A stretch of 5,631 nucleotides of DNA from the NCBI GenBank assembly GCA_011056825.1, contig DSBH01000157.1:1-5631 (forward strand), read 5' to 3'. The stretch comes from Deltaproteobacteria bacterium (GTDB lineage Bacteria > Desulfobacterota > Syntrophia > Syntrophales > UBA2210). Position numbers and translations under genes: made by a program. The notes under the pieces were generated by a model. It was not told where the DNA came from. It did not search any database and was given only the letters and a program-made list of their open reading frames with translations. Below, one piece after another: positions 1-5,631 of this stretch; within the stretch, counting starts at the first letter, position 1, and every line of letters starts with the position of its first letter.

Positions 1-454
1 AGAAAAGGTGGATATATCAGGCTTCACGGCCTGTCAAGAATTATGATGACGCGTGAGAATGGATCCATTGTTCAGAAAATCTAAATTATGAGTTACCTTC
101 CAGCCTCGAGCCGAACGGCACGCGGACGGGAGGACCACCGTTTCAGTCCTCGCCGGTGTAACGAATAAAATGGATAAAAATGAGCTCAGTTACCGCTATG
201 TACGGCTTGCCGCGCGGTCAATAGCGAATATTCGGGTCATCTTGTTTTTGAAACGTATTCCTGATAATCTCCGCACGGTTTCGACTCTCGCTATAATTAT
301 ATTTTTAAAATTCGGCATTACCCGGAACTCGGTTATCAGATTTTATTCGCTGTTATTTCGCTCTGTTACACTCTACATGGTGTTGTGTTTTTTATGTCTG
401 GAAACCGAGCCGACAAGCACGTTCCTCTTACTCAGAGCTTAAAAAGGAGAAGAC
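1..454. other. Upstream mostly non-coding region, possible 3' end of a preceding gene
   Basis: All three plus frames are open from the window edge for a short way, with stops at 44-46, 54-56 and 82-84. One could therefore be the tail of an upstream gene, but none is long enough to identify. After 84 I see no credible gene. The only long frame (170-442) has no Shine-Dalgarno sequence and an unremarkable basic, hydrophobic translation. Small perfect palindromes occur at 58-69 (AATGGATCCATT) and 225-234 (CGAATATTCG), and a 6-bp stem (GAGGAC/GTCCTC) spans 130-151. A TATAAT hexamer sits at 292-297 without a good -35 partner. The promoter of the thioesterase operon presumably lies here, but I cannot place it. 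Confidence 0.5.
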
Positions 455-841
455 ATGGAATACGAAGGTTCGATTAGATTTTCCCTTGTTGAACAGACTC
501 CCGACCGCGTCGTGGGCGAAATGCCCATTCACGACGGCATCAAGAACCCTTACGGCGTTGTTCACGTGGGGGCAATGTTGTGGTTCGCGGATATCCTGGC
601 CACAATACTGGTTTTCGGCTCTTTCCGTCCGGGTGAAAAAGCCGGGAAGGGTCAGAAGGGATTCCCGCTGGCCATCACGCTGAACAGTAATTTCACCAGC
701 AATCAGACCGAAGGTGTGTTCAAGGCGGTCGCGTCCTTCGTGAAGCGTGGAAAGACCGTCAGCATCGTTCGAACCTGTGTGTACGGAGAAAACGAGAAGC
801 TGATCGCGGATGTGACGACCAATCATATACTGGCAAAATAA
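455..841 (+). CDS. PaaI-type hotdog-fold thioesterase
   Basis: 128 residues, the usual size for a single-domain PaaI/4HBT-like acyl-CoA thioesterase, which hydrolyses an acyl- or aryl-CoA to the free acid and CoA in the cytoplasm. The diagnostic stretch is residues 31-46, NPYGVVHVGAMLWFAD. It has the family's Asn (N31), Gly (G34), His (H37) on the central helix and the acidic residue D46 expected near the active site. The common HGG is HVG here. Later segments ITLNSNFTSNQTEG and GKTVSIVRTCVYGENEKLIADVTT match the hotdog beta strands. The start is supported by AAGGAG at 444-449, 5 nt before the ATG. Only 14 bp separate it from the next gene, so the two are probably co-transcribed. The substrate cannot be read from sequence. 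I am confident of the fold and moderately confident of the activity. Confidence 0.85.
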   Translation: MEYEGSIRFSLVEQTPDRVVGEMPIHDGIKNPYGVVHVGAMLWFADILATILVFGSFRPGEKAGKGQKGFPLAITLNSNFTSNQTEGVFKAVASFVKRGKTVSIVRTCVYGENEKLIADVTTNHILAK

Positions 842-855
842 GAAACAGCCGATTC

Positions 856-1548
856 ATGAAGAAAAACAAGAAAATATTCCACTTGAGGGGATGTACGACG
901 TTTATACTCATCATTTCTTTCATCGTGGATTCCCTCTCCGGAATTATTTTGTATATTGCCCCGCAGAACCGGTTCGCCGACTGGACCATGTGGACACTCT
1001 GGGGACTCACCAAGGATCAGTGGGTGGAGGTGCACACCATTTTCGGCTTTGTTTTTCTCCTCGTCGCCGCCATTCACCTGTATTATAACTGGAAAATCTT
1101 CGTTCATTATGTCTGGAGCAGTGCCCGCAAAGCCGTAAACCTGAAACGTGAGCTGACGGCTGCCTCGGTGCTCTGTCTTGTCCTGTTCCTGGGATCCGTG
1201 TGGAATGTTCCTCCCTTTAACACCGTCATGGATATTGGAAAGTATTTCAGGGACAAGTGGGAACAGGAGAGTTCAACAACGCCTTCCTCGAGCACACAGT
1301 CCGAGGCTTTCAAGGACCTTGCCGGAAACGCCGCGTCCGACCAGGCCGAAAACGGTCACGGTTCGGGAATGGGGAGAAAAACCCTAGAGGAAGTTGTCGA
1401 GGAACAGGGACTTTCGTGGGAAGACGTCATTTCACGGCTTGAATCGCAGGGGATTGAGGCAAAACCGGATGACCGCCTGAGAAGCGTGGCCGCGAGACTG
1501 GGAAAGTCCCCCACGGAAACACTTCGAATACTCGCGGGGGAACAATGA
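856..1548 (+). CDS. DUF4405 domain membrane protein with C-terminal helical domain
   Basis: 230 residues. The N-terminal half has three hydrophobic spans: about 14-35, 61-80 and 100-117. The second is flanked and closed by histidines in VHTIFGFVFLLVAAIHLYYNWK (H60 and H74). This resembles the DUF4405 family, a small cytochrome b561-like membrane domain; the two histidines are possible haem ligands (inference). A Ser/Thr/Gly-rich linker runs from about 137 to 171. A soluble helical domain follows (about 174-228, starting GRKTLEEVVEEQGLSWEDV, later RLRSVAARLGKSPTETL) of a kind I recall at the C-terminus of DUF4405 proteins from anaerobes. The start lies 14 bp after the thioesterase stop, with only a weak purine run before it, so translation may be coupled. 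The function is unknown; a role in membrane electron transfer is plausible. No CXXCH motif is present. Confidence 0.75.
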   Translation: MKKNKKIFHLRGCTTFILIISFIVDSLSGIILYIAPQNRFADWTMWTLWGLTKDQWVEVHTIFGFVFLLVAAIHLYYNWKIFVHYVWSSARKAVNLKRELTAASVLCLVLFLGSVWNVPPFNTVMDIGKYFRDKWEQESSTTPSSSTQSEAFKDLAGNAASDQAENGHGSGMGRKTLEEVVEEQGLSWEDVISRLESQGIEAKPDDRLRSVAARLGKSPTETLRILAGEQ

Positions 1549-1595
1549 CACGGGAACGGGACTGCCGCCCTCGATTTGCCGGTACGACAATCACC

Positions 1596-1616
1596 GGGCG
1601 GGTTTGCCCTGTTTTT
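1596..1616 (+). terminator. Weak candidate intrinsic terminator of the thioesterase/DUF4405 unit
   Basis: GGGC (1596-1599) and GCCC (1606-1609) can form a 4-bp GC stem with a 6-nt loop, followed by TGTTTTT. It lies about 50 bp past the DUF4405 stop, between convergent genes, where a terminator is expected. The stem is short, so the call is weak. The remaining 120 bp between the converging genes show nothing else clear. Confidence 0.25.
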
Positions 1617-1668
1617 CCGTTACGGGCCGGCACTCCCGCTGGACTACAGAAGGTTTCCTGTTCCCCCG

Positions 1669-2592
1669 TCAGGGAAGCCACTCCTGAACTTTTTCCCGGT
1701 GATAGCTCATCCACCGGCGGGCGCTGTCCTCGGGATATACTCCTTTTTGTTCCTCGATCCACAGCATAAGCTGTTCCATGTCTTCCGGCGTCCAGTAAAA
1801 ATTGTCGAGGAACGCGTATATTTCTGGCATATCTTCTTTGAGTCCTTCGCGGACCAGCGTGTGAATAGCCTCTTCGCCGCCGTATACCTTTTCCGGGTCA
1901 TCAAGAAACTTCAGCCGGTACCGGGCGAATTTCCAGTGCGGCACCCACCCGGTGACAATGACCCAGTCCAGTTTTCTGATGGCGTGTGCCAGCTCTGCGG
2001 TCATCGAAATTTCGCTGCCTGATATCAATTTCATGTTCTCAAGCCCGTATACCTTCATGGCTTTCTTTGTCTGGCGCATGATGCCGGCCTCGGGATCAAT
2101 CCCGATTATCCGGCCGCGGAATTTGTCGACATGTTCCTTTATCTCGGGAATTGAATCGATCGTGATATACGGTTCGTTCCGCAGGCCGGAGCGCGCCGTC
2201 TGCCTGCCCGGGGCCACCTGCGGCACGACGAGGCCCGTGCGCGTACCTTCCAGGTTGGGACCGAGGTCTTCCACCCGTTTGCCGTACTGCTCATAAAAAT
2301 GAGCGTGTGTACTGGGAAGCCATGCCGCGACCATCGCGTCGACTTCACCCTTCGCGACGGCTTTCCACATCTCATCCGCTCTCATGGCCGTTATCTCGCA
2401 GGGATATCCCAGCTCCTCCTCGATGACCACCTTCACCAGGTTTGTACTGGCTATCTCCGACGACCATTCAACGTACGCAAGGCGAACCGTCGGTTTCTCT
2501 TTCTCCTGCTGCCCGCACGCCGCAGACGCGACTCCCGCGAAAATCGCGGCAACCAGGACTACCACAGTACCCAGTTCATGCCATCTGCCCAT
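1669..2592 (-). CDS. Glycine betaine/proline-betaine substrate-binding protein (OpuAC/ProX type)
   Basis: 307 residues, exported. Residues 1-5 are a short n-region, about 7-25 are hydrophobic, and ASAAC ends at C26. This is either an imperfect lipobox (Ser rather than Leu at -3) or a signal peptidase I site. The mature protein follows the OpuAC pattern: VRLAYVEWSSEIASTNLVK (37-54), DEMWKAVAKGEVDAMVAAWLPSTH (73-96), DLGPNLEGTRTGLVVP (109-124), GIDPEAGIM (164-172), VTGWVPHWKFA (213-223) and DDPEKVYGG (231-239). W43, W91, W216 and W220 are candidates for the aromatic cage that holds a quaternary ammonium. About 16 residues (126-141) seem extra compared with the usual VP-YxxIxSI run. The start has AGAGGA 7 nt upstream. 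It is last in a minus-strand unit, 67 bp after the BCCT gene. No ABC permease or ATPase gene is in the window. Ligand identity (betaine, proline betaine, carnitine, choline) is inferred. Confidence 0.9.
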   Translation of the reverse strand: MGRWHELGTVVVLVAAIFAGVASAACGQQEKEKPTVRLAYVEWSSEIASTNLVKVVIEEELGYPCEITAMRADEMWKAVAKGEVDAMVAAWLPSTHAHFYEQYGKRVEDLGPNLEGTRTGLVVPQVAPGRQTARSGLRNEPYITIDSIPEIKEHVDKFRGRIIGIDPEAGIMRQTKKAMKVYGLENMKLISGSEISMTAELAHAIRKLDWVIVTGWVPHWKFARYRLKFLDDPEKVYGGEEAIHTLVREGLKEDMPEIYAFLDNFYWTPEDMEQLMLWIEEQKGVYPEDSARRWMSYHREKVQEWLP

Positions 2593-2608
2593 GAGTCAAT
2601 CCTCTGCC

Positions 2609-2640
2609 GCCTCAGGTTTCAAGCGGGATCCCAATGAGGC
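2609..2640 (-). other. Possible intercistronic stem-loop before the binding-protein gene
   Basis: GCCTCA (2609-2614) and TGAGGC (2635-2640) form a 6-bp inverted repeat with a 20-nt loop, in the gap between the BCCT stop and the binding-protein start. In the minus-strand transcript it would sit just upstream of the AGAGGA ribosome binding site. It could adjust the relative mRNA stability of the two genes, but a stem this short with a long loop may be chance. Confidence 0.2.
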
Positions 2641-2659
2641 TCGTTGAGACCCTTCCCTG

Positions 2660-4225
2660 TCATTCATAATACTCTTCCCAATCATCCCGCAGCCCCTTAT
2701 ACAGCGACCAGCACATAACCAGGATAATAATCGCGAAGGGAAGCCCCGTGATAATCGCGGCCGTTTGCAGCGCTACCAAGCCGCCGCCGACGAGAAGCAC
2801 CGCGGCGACCACACCTTCCAAAACGGCCCAGAATATGCGTTGCGGCTTCGGCGGATCAGGATTGCCGCCCGCCGTGATGATATCGATAACCATCGAACCC
2901 GAGTCCGACGAGGTAACAAAGAACGTGACAATGACAACCACCGCCGTCAATGAAGTAACCATCGAAAGGGGGAAGTTTTCAAGGAAAACAAAAAGCGATA
3001 CGGGGATATTGTCCTGGACCGCCCTTGCCATGCCCCCGGCCCCGAAATGTTCGACAAAAATGGCGCTGTTTCCGAAGACCGTCATCCAGACAATGGTAAC
3101 GGCGACGGGCACTATCAGAACGGCGAGAACATATTCGCGTATGGTCCTGCCGTAGGAAATGCGCGCTATAAACATGCCGACGAAGGGCGACCACGCTATC
3201 CACCATCCCCAGTAAAATATCGTCCAGGCGGCCTGCCAGCCTTTTTCACCGAATGACTCGGTCCACAAGGACAGTGAAGGAAGGTTTTGAATGTAATTGC
3301 CGGTATTTTCAAGAATGCCGTTACAAATGAAAAGAGTGGGTCCGAGTATAAAAACGAACACCATCAACAATCCGGCGACCACCATGTTGATCTGGCTCAA
3401 TAACTTGATTCCCGAATCCAGGCCGCGAACGACCGACCATGTCGCCACGGCTGTAATCGCGGCAATCAGGGCCGCCTGGATCACCATGTTCTGCGGCAGG
3501 CCGAACAGATGGTTGAGCCCCGCGTTTATCTGCTGAACGCCGAGTCCGAGTGATGTCGCGACGCCGAACAGCGTTGCGATGGTCGCGAGAACATCGATAA
3601 CGTTACCGAGCGTTCCATAGATCCGGTCGCCGAGCAGCGGGTAAAATATGTTTCGTATCGACAGGAACAGTCCTTTGGAAAATCCAAAGAAGCCGAGTCC
3701 CAGTCCGACCAGCGCGTAAATACCCCACGGATGGAATCCCCAGTGCAGGAACGTCAGCTCCATTGCCTTTTTCGCCGACTCGGCCGTGCCCGGCTCGCTG
3801 AAGGGATTGGCAACATAATGAAACATAGGCTCCGCCACACCGTAAAAAAGGAGCCCGATTCCCATACCAGCGCTGAAGAGCATCGCGAACCAGCCCAACA
3901 TGGTAAATTCCGGCTCGGCATCTTCACCGCCGAGGCGCATGCGTGAATATTTGGAAAATAAAAGAACAACACAAAAAACAAGGGCGACATTCATGACAAG
4001 AATGAAGAACCACCCCGTCATGCTTGAAATCCATCCCTGAATCAAACCAAAAAAGGCTTCGGCTTTTTCGCCGGCAACAAGCGTCGATAGAACGCCCAGA
4101 AAAATAATTCCGGCTCCTCCGAAAAAAAACCAGGGTTGAATGTCGTATCTGAAAATTTTCCGGTCGAGGTTCTTCCAAGTATGCACTTTCCTCAATTCAG
4201 ATGACAAGTCCTGTTTGTCGTCCAT
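2660..4225 (-). CDS. BCCT-family betaine/choline/carnitine transporter
   Basis: 521 residues and about 12 membrane spans, the normal BCCT core: a LeuT-fold secondary carrier in the inner membrane that imports trimethylammonium solutes, usually with Na+. Hallmarks (numbered from the ATG at 4225): the unwound-helix glycine motif GMGIG (120-124) followed by LLFYGVAEPMFHY; the aromatic set W162, W167, Y170 in HWGFHPWGIY; the signature WTIFYWGWWIAWSPFVGMF (334-352) with W334, W339, W341, W342 and W345; and TSSDSGS (438-444). From memory of BetP, M121, F435, T438 and S439 align with Na+-site positions, which suggests Na+ coupling (inference). The C-terminal tail after the last span is only about 13 residues, much shorter than BetP's regulatory tail. 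Start: GTG ATG ATG occur in tandem at 4231, 4228 and 4225. The AAAGGGG ribosome binding site overlaps the GTG and is best spaced (5 nt) for the ATG at 4225. It lies between the regulator and the binding-protein gene. Confidence 0.93.
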   Translation of the reverse strand: MDDKQDLSSELRKVHTWKNLDRKIFRYDIQPWFFFGGAGIIFLGVLSTLVAGEKAEAFFGLIQGWISSMTGWFFILVMNVALVFCVVLLFSKYSRMRLGGEDAEPEFTMLGWFAMLFSAGMGIGLLFYGVAEPMFHYVANPFSEPGTAESAKKAMELTFLHWGFHPWGIYALVGLGLGFFGFSKGLFLSIRNIFYPLLGDRIYGTLGNVIDVLATIATLFGVATSLGLGVQQINAGLNHLFGLPQNMVIQAALIAAITAVATWSVVRGLDSGIKLLSQINMVVAGLLMVFVFILGPTLFICNGILENTGNYIQNLPSLSLWTESFGEKGWQAAWTIFYWGWWIAWSPFVGMFIARISYGRTIREYVLAVLIVPVAVTIVWMTVFGNSAIFVEHFGAGGMARAVQDNIPVSLFVFLENFPLSMVTSLTAVVVIVTFFVTSSDSGSMVIDIITAGGNPDPPKPQRIFWAVLEGVVAAVLLVGGGLVALQTAAIITGLPFAIIILVMCWSLYKGLRDDWEEYYE

Positions 4226-4262
4226 CATCACCCCTTTCCCAGCTGTTTGTCGGCTTTCAGAA

Positions 4263-4598
4263 TCATATCTTCTTGAGGATGATGCGACCTTCCTCGACTA
4301 CCATTTCGAAAGCGTCACCCGGCTTGAACCCGGTAAATCTCAGCATTCTCTCCGAAAATATCACGCCGTCTTTCCTGTATCTTGTCCACTTCTTTTCTTC
4401 TTCTGTCTTAAGGTCGAGCAGGTCCTTTATGATATAGAGTTTTTTATCCTCCACCTGGAGCATGAGCAACTGTTCCTGGAGGCTGTACTTGGATATTTTC
4501 AGCTCCTTCATTATCTCTTTCGCGTTTTTTCCATCCTGAATTAATTCACGGAGTCTTTCAGGATCGTAATTATGACTGTAACTTCCCTTCTTTTTCAT
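4263..4598 (-). CDS. Small HTH plus SpoVT/AbrB-type DNA-binding regulator
   Basis: 111 residues, basic and soluble. Residues about 12-47 (DPERLRELIQDGKNAKEIMKEL, then KISKYSLQEQLLML) look like a helix-turn-helix. Residues about 50-70 form a charged linker. Residues about 74-111 (YRKDGVIFSERMLRFTGFKPGDAFEMV, then EEGRIILKKI) have the swapped-hairpin SpoVT/AbrB pattern: a strand, then a PGD turn, then a glycine turn before a final strand with lysines. AbrB-type domains usually bind DNA as dimers, as transition-state regulators or antitoxins. No toxin gene adjoins it, so a transcription-factor role is more likely. A GGAG ribosome binding site lies about 6 nt before the ATG, within AAAAGGAG. It is the first gene of the minus-strand unit, 37 bp before the BCCT start, and may regulate uptake of the solute and itself (inference). 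Confidence 0.8.
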   Translation of the reverse strand: MKKKGSYSHNYDPERLRELIQDGKNAKEIMKELKISKYSLQEQLLMLQVEDKKLYIIKDLLDLKTEEEKKWTRYRKDGVIFSERMLRFTGFKPGDAFEMVVEEGRIILKKI

Positions 4599-4673
4599 AA
4601 ATGCTCCTTTTCAATAAAATGATAGGAACGTGGATGCTCATGATACAACCAAACAACGATACATGACGAATTT

Positions 4674-4701
4674 ATTTAATATTATTAGAGCTATATGTCA
4701 A
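4674..4701 (-). promoter_or_regulatory. Candidate sigma-70 promoter of the regulator-BCCT-SBP unit
   Basis: On the minus strand a perfect -35 TTGACA (4701-4696) is followed after 16 nt by TTAAAT (4679-4674), which matches the -10 consensus at four of six positions. The stretch is strongly AT-rich compared with the surroundings. Transcription would begin near 4667, giving a leader of about 70 nt before the regulator ATG. No other promoter-like pair is visible ahead of the downstream genes, whose gaps are short. Confidence 0.5.
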
Positions 4702-4823
4702 GTAAATGGCGTTACGCAAGAATCCGCGGTCGATTTTCTGCAGGGCACGGTATCGAGTCATCAATACGCAACGCTACCGTATGCAAAGTCGAAGAATATA
4801 ACAGAGACGGCGCAGACGCCCGG

Positions 4824-5046
4824 CCTTCGACAGGCCCTGCCGAAGGACTCCACCCCTGAAGGGGCGCACGAGGCCGAACGGATTGGTCGACAACGGGTCA
4901 TCCTGAGCCTCCCGGTATAAACCCCACACCGGTCATCCTGAGCCCTTCGACAGAGCTCAGGAGAAACCTCTGTCGAAGGATAAACCGCTCATCCTGAGCT
5001 CCTGACTTAACCCGGTCATCCTGAGCTCCGTCGAAGGATGGACCGG
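4824..5046. repeat. Cluster of degenerate palindromic intergenic repeats (GGTCATCCTGAGC family)
   Basis: The 13-mer GGTCATCCTGAGC occurs at 4896-4908, 4931-4943 and 5014-5026, with a one-mismatch copy at 4987-4999. Interleaved are CCTTCGACAG and its complement CTGTCGAAGG. Together they build hairpins: CCTTCGACAGG/CCTGCCGAAGG at 4824-4846 (one mismatch); a perfect 12-bp stem CCTTCGACAGAG (4944-4955) with CTCTGTCGAAGG (4968-4979); and CCGGTCATCC (5012-5021) with GGATGGACCGG (5036-5046, one bulge). This matches the widespread intergenic repeat of the GTCATCCTGAGC...GTCGAAGGATGA type seen in many bacteria. The copies are truncated and diverged, as in repeated insertion of a small element. No associated transposase is in the window. 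Confidence 0.85.
4944..4979. repeat. Perfect 12-bp stem-loop inside the repeat cluster
   Basis: CCTTCGACAGAG (4944-4955) is exactly complementary to CTCTGTCGAAGG (4968-4979), with a 12-nt loop. It is the best-preserved hairpin of the cluster. It sits upstream of the regulator on one side and far upstream of the decarboxylase-like gene on the other. No T-run follows in either direction, so it is not a standard intrinsic terminator. Confidence 0.7.
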
Positions 5047-5178
5047 GCACGCAGGATCCAGACAATAAACGTTCCTCTTTCGAGCTGGAACGGCTCATGG
5101 TGATTCACCTTGTTCTGTCATTACAGCAACCCCGGTGGTTCGGTCTGAATGTGCACCGGACGGCGCATACTGTCTCGA

Positions 5179-5195
5179 ATCAACATAGTGTTGAT
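5179..5195. promoter_or_regulatory. Perfect 7-3-7 palindrome, operator-like
   Basis: ATCAACA (5179-5185) and TGTTGAT (5189-5195) are exact inverted repeats around TAG. The size and two-fold symmetry are typical of an operator for a dimeric repressor. Alternatively it is a small hairpin, followed by the pyrimidine run CTTTCTT. It lies about 310 bp upstream of the decarboxylase-like gene and is not next to any promoter I can recognise, so its target is unknown. Confidence 0.4.
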
Positions 5196-5244
5196 CTTTC
5201 TTAATATGAACAGGCTAAACCAATCGCGGATTTCGGGCGTTATA

Positions 5245-5265
5245 CCGGGGACGTCATGTCCCCGG
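5245..5265. repeat. GC-rich 8-bp hairpin
   Basis: CCGGGGAC (5245-5252) and GTCCCCGG (5258-5265) form a perfect 8-bp stem with a 5-nt loop. No T-run follows on either strand, so it is not a standard terminator. It may be a relic of a dispersed repeat or a structured element in a long leader. Confidence 0.55.
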
Positions 5266-5369
5266 ATCGCTTCGTCCTGCTGAAAAATCCGTGATGAGAG
5301 ACCGTGCCGCGGAATGACGGGAGTCGCGAGAGCATACCGGGGTTACGGTACCAGGCAATCTGCCGTTGA

Positions 5370-5393
5370 TACACGTTGCCGTATATACGTTGC
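5370..5393. promoter_or_regulatory. Tandem direct repeats TAYACGTTGC over the candidate promoter
   Basis: TACACGTTGC (5370-5379) and TATACGTTGC (5384-5393) are direct repeats offset by 14 bp, with one mismatch. A 10-bp palindrome CGTATATACG (5380-5389) overlaps the second copy. They end at the candidate -35 of the next gene, a typical place for a regulator to bind. A chance origin is possible. Confidence 0.3.
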
Positions 5394-5419
5394 AAAATAA
5401 GTATGAAGGCGGTTAGAAT
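5390..5419 (+). promoter_or_regulatory. Candidate promoter of the decarboxylase-like gene
   Basis: TTGCAA (5390-5395, four of six positions match the -35 consensus) is followed after 18 nt by TAGAAT (5414-5419, five of six match the -10). Transcription would start near 5426, leaving a leader of about 80 nt. The spacing is slightly long, so confidence is modest. Confidence 0.35.
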
Positions 5420-5504
5420 CCCTTGTGTGTCATCACCGGTTTTCGAGACTGGCAGGGCTTGGAGAACTGACCCGAAATCAAAAAAGAAAGCGAGGATAAG
5501 AATT

Positions 5505-5631
5505 ATGCTGGAAGATCCGAAGATATTTCTGAAAAACATGGAAAAAGCGCTCGGCGGTTATGCCAAGGTGGACAAAGATACTCTCAAGGCATTTGGGAAT
5601 CTCAACGAGACTGCTTTAAACTCGAAGGCCC
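5505..5631 (+). CDS. Carboxymuconolactone decarboxylase/AhpD-like protein, N-terminal part
   Basis: The frame stays open from the ATG to the window edge: 42 complete codons. The translation begins MLEDPKIFLKNMEKALGGY and continues through a segment with DKDTLKAFGNLNETAL. This matches what I recall of the N-terminal helices of small carboxymuconolactone decarboxylase/AhpD-family proteins, where an F-x-x-L-x-x-x-A-L helix precedes the alkylhydroperoxidase core. The CXXC-containing core expected in redox-active members lies beyond the window, so peroxidase-type and other activities cannot be separated. The start is supported by GAGGAT at 5492-5497, about 7 nt before the ATG. The rest of the gene is cut by the window end and is not broken as far as visible. 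Confidence 0.65.
   Translation, partial: MLEDPKIFLKNMEKALGGYAKVDKDTLKAFGNLNETALNSKA

Larger units (their letters stand above)
5047..5504. other. Non-coding region upstream of the decarboxylase-like gene
   Basis: About 460 bp with no credible gene. The longest frame (minus strand, 5240-5539) overlaps the real gene start, has no family resemblance, and its N- and C-terminal ends translate intergenic sequence. The region contains a stem CCGGTG/CACCGG (5132-5137 and 5154-5159), the palindrome at 5179-5195, a GC hairpin at 5245-5265, tandem direct repeats at 5370-5393 and a candidate promoter at 5390-5419. The wording around 5300-5320 (GGAATGACGGGAGT) resembles fragments of other dispersed intergenic repeats. 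Confidence 0.5.

Noticed and set aside
170..442. 90-codon plus-strand open frame upstream of the thioesterase
   Set aside because: No ribosome binding site, no family resemblance and an atypical composition; it fits AT-rich intergenic DNA that happens to lack stops.
428..826. 132-codon minus-strand frame opposite the thioesterase
   Set aside because: A shadow of the clearly recognisable hotdog thioesterase on the plus strand.
4263..4598. AbrB-domain protein as antitoxin of a toxin-antitoxin pair
   Set aside because: The next gene in the unit is a transporter; no small toxin-like gene adjoins on either side.
4630..4920. 96-codon plus-strand open frame
   Set aside because: It starts at a GTG with no usable spacing to a ribosome binding site, overlaps the regulator's promoter on the opposite strand, and its last third translates the dispersed repeat.
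4824..5046. Possible CRISPR array in the repeat cluster
   Set aside because: The repeats are unequally spaced, degenerate and arranged as inverted pairs; there are no uniform spacers and no cas genes.
4898..5098. 66-codon minus-strand open frame
   Set aside because: Its sequence is almost wholly the palindromic repeat cluster in translation, a common cause of false small genes.
5240..5539. 99-codon minus-strand open frame
   Set aside because: It overlaps the start and ribosome binding site of the decarboxylase-like gene and includes hairpin and repeat remnants; no recognisable domain.

Overview
The window reads as an ordinary stretch of a mid-GC, probably anaerobic bacterial chromosome. A deltaproteobacterial (Desulfobacterota) source is my best guess. 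It rests on the gene types (a DUF4405 membrane protein with a C-terminal helical domain, a small HTH-AbrB regulator, a BCCT carrier) and on the dispersed GGTCATCCTGAGC-type intergenic repeat. No marker gene fixes the taxonomy.

Layout: bases 1-454 are mostly non-coding; the first 84 bases may hold the 3' end of an upstream gene. A two-gene plus-strand unit follows: a PaaI-type hotdog thioesterase (455-841) and a DUF4405 membrane protein (856-1548). It converges on a three-gene minus-strand unit, read right to left: an HTH plus SpoVT/AbrB-type small regulator (4263-4598), a BCCT-family betaine/choline/carnitine transporter (2660-4225) and an OpuAC/ProX-type glycine-betaine substrate-binding protein (1669-2592). 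Gaps within this unit are 37 and 67 bp. A candidate sigma-70 promoter lies at 4674-4701. From about 4820 to 5046 there is a cluster of degenerate palindromic repeats, then about 460 bp of non-coding DNA with several hairpins and operator-like palindromes. The window ends in the first 42 codons of a carboxymuconolactone decarboxylase/AhpD-like protein (from 5505).

Functionally, the minus-strand unit looks like a compatible-solute (glycine betaine or related quaternary amine) uptake locus with its own small DNA-binding protein. Its odd point is that the periplasmic binding protein is paired with a secondary (BCCT) carrier, and no ABC permease or ATPase gene is in view. The plus-strand pair has no obvious link to osmolyte uptake.

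I see no CRISPR array, tRNA, rRNA, transposase or phage gene, and no convincing new multi-gene system. The points most worth a second look are the BCCT-SBP pairing, the repeat cluster and the sharp palindrome at 5179-5195.
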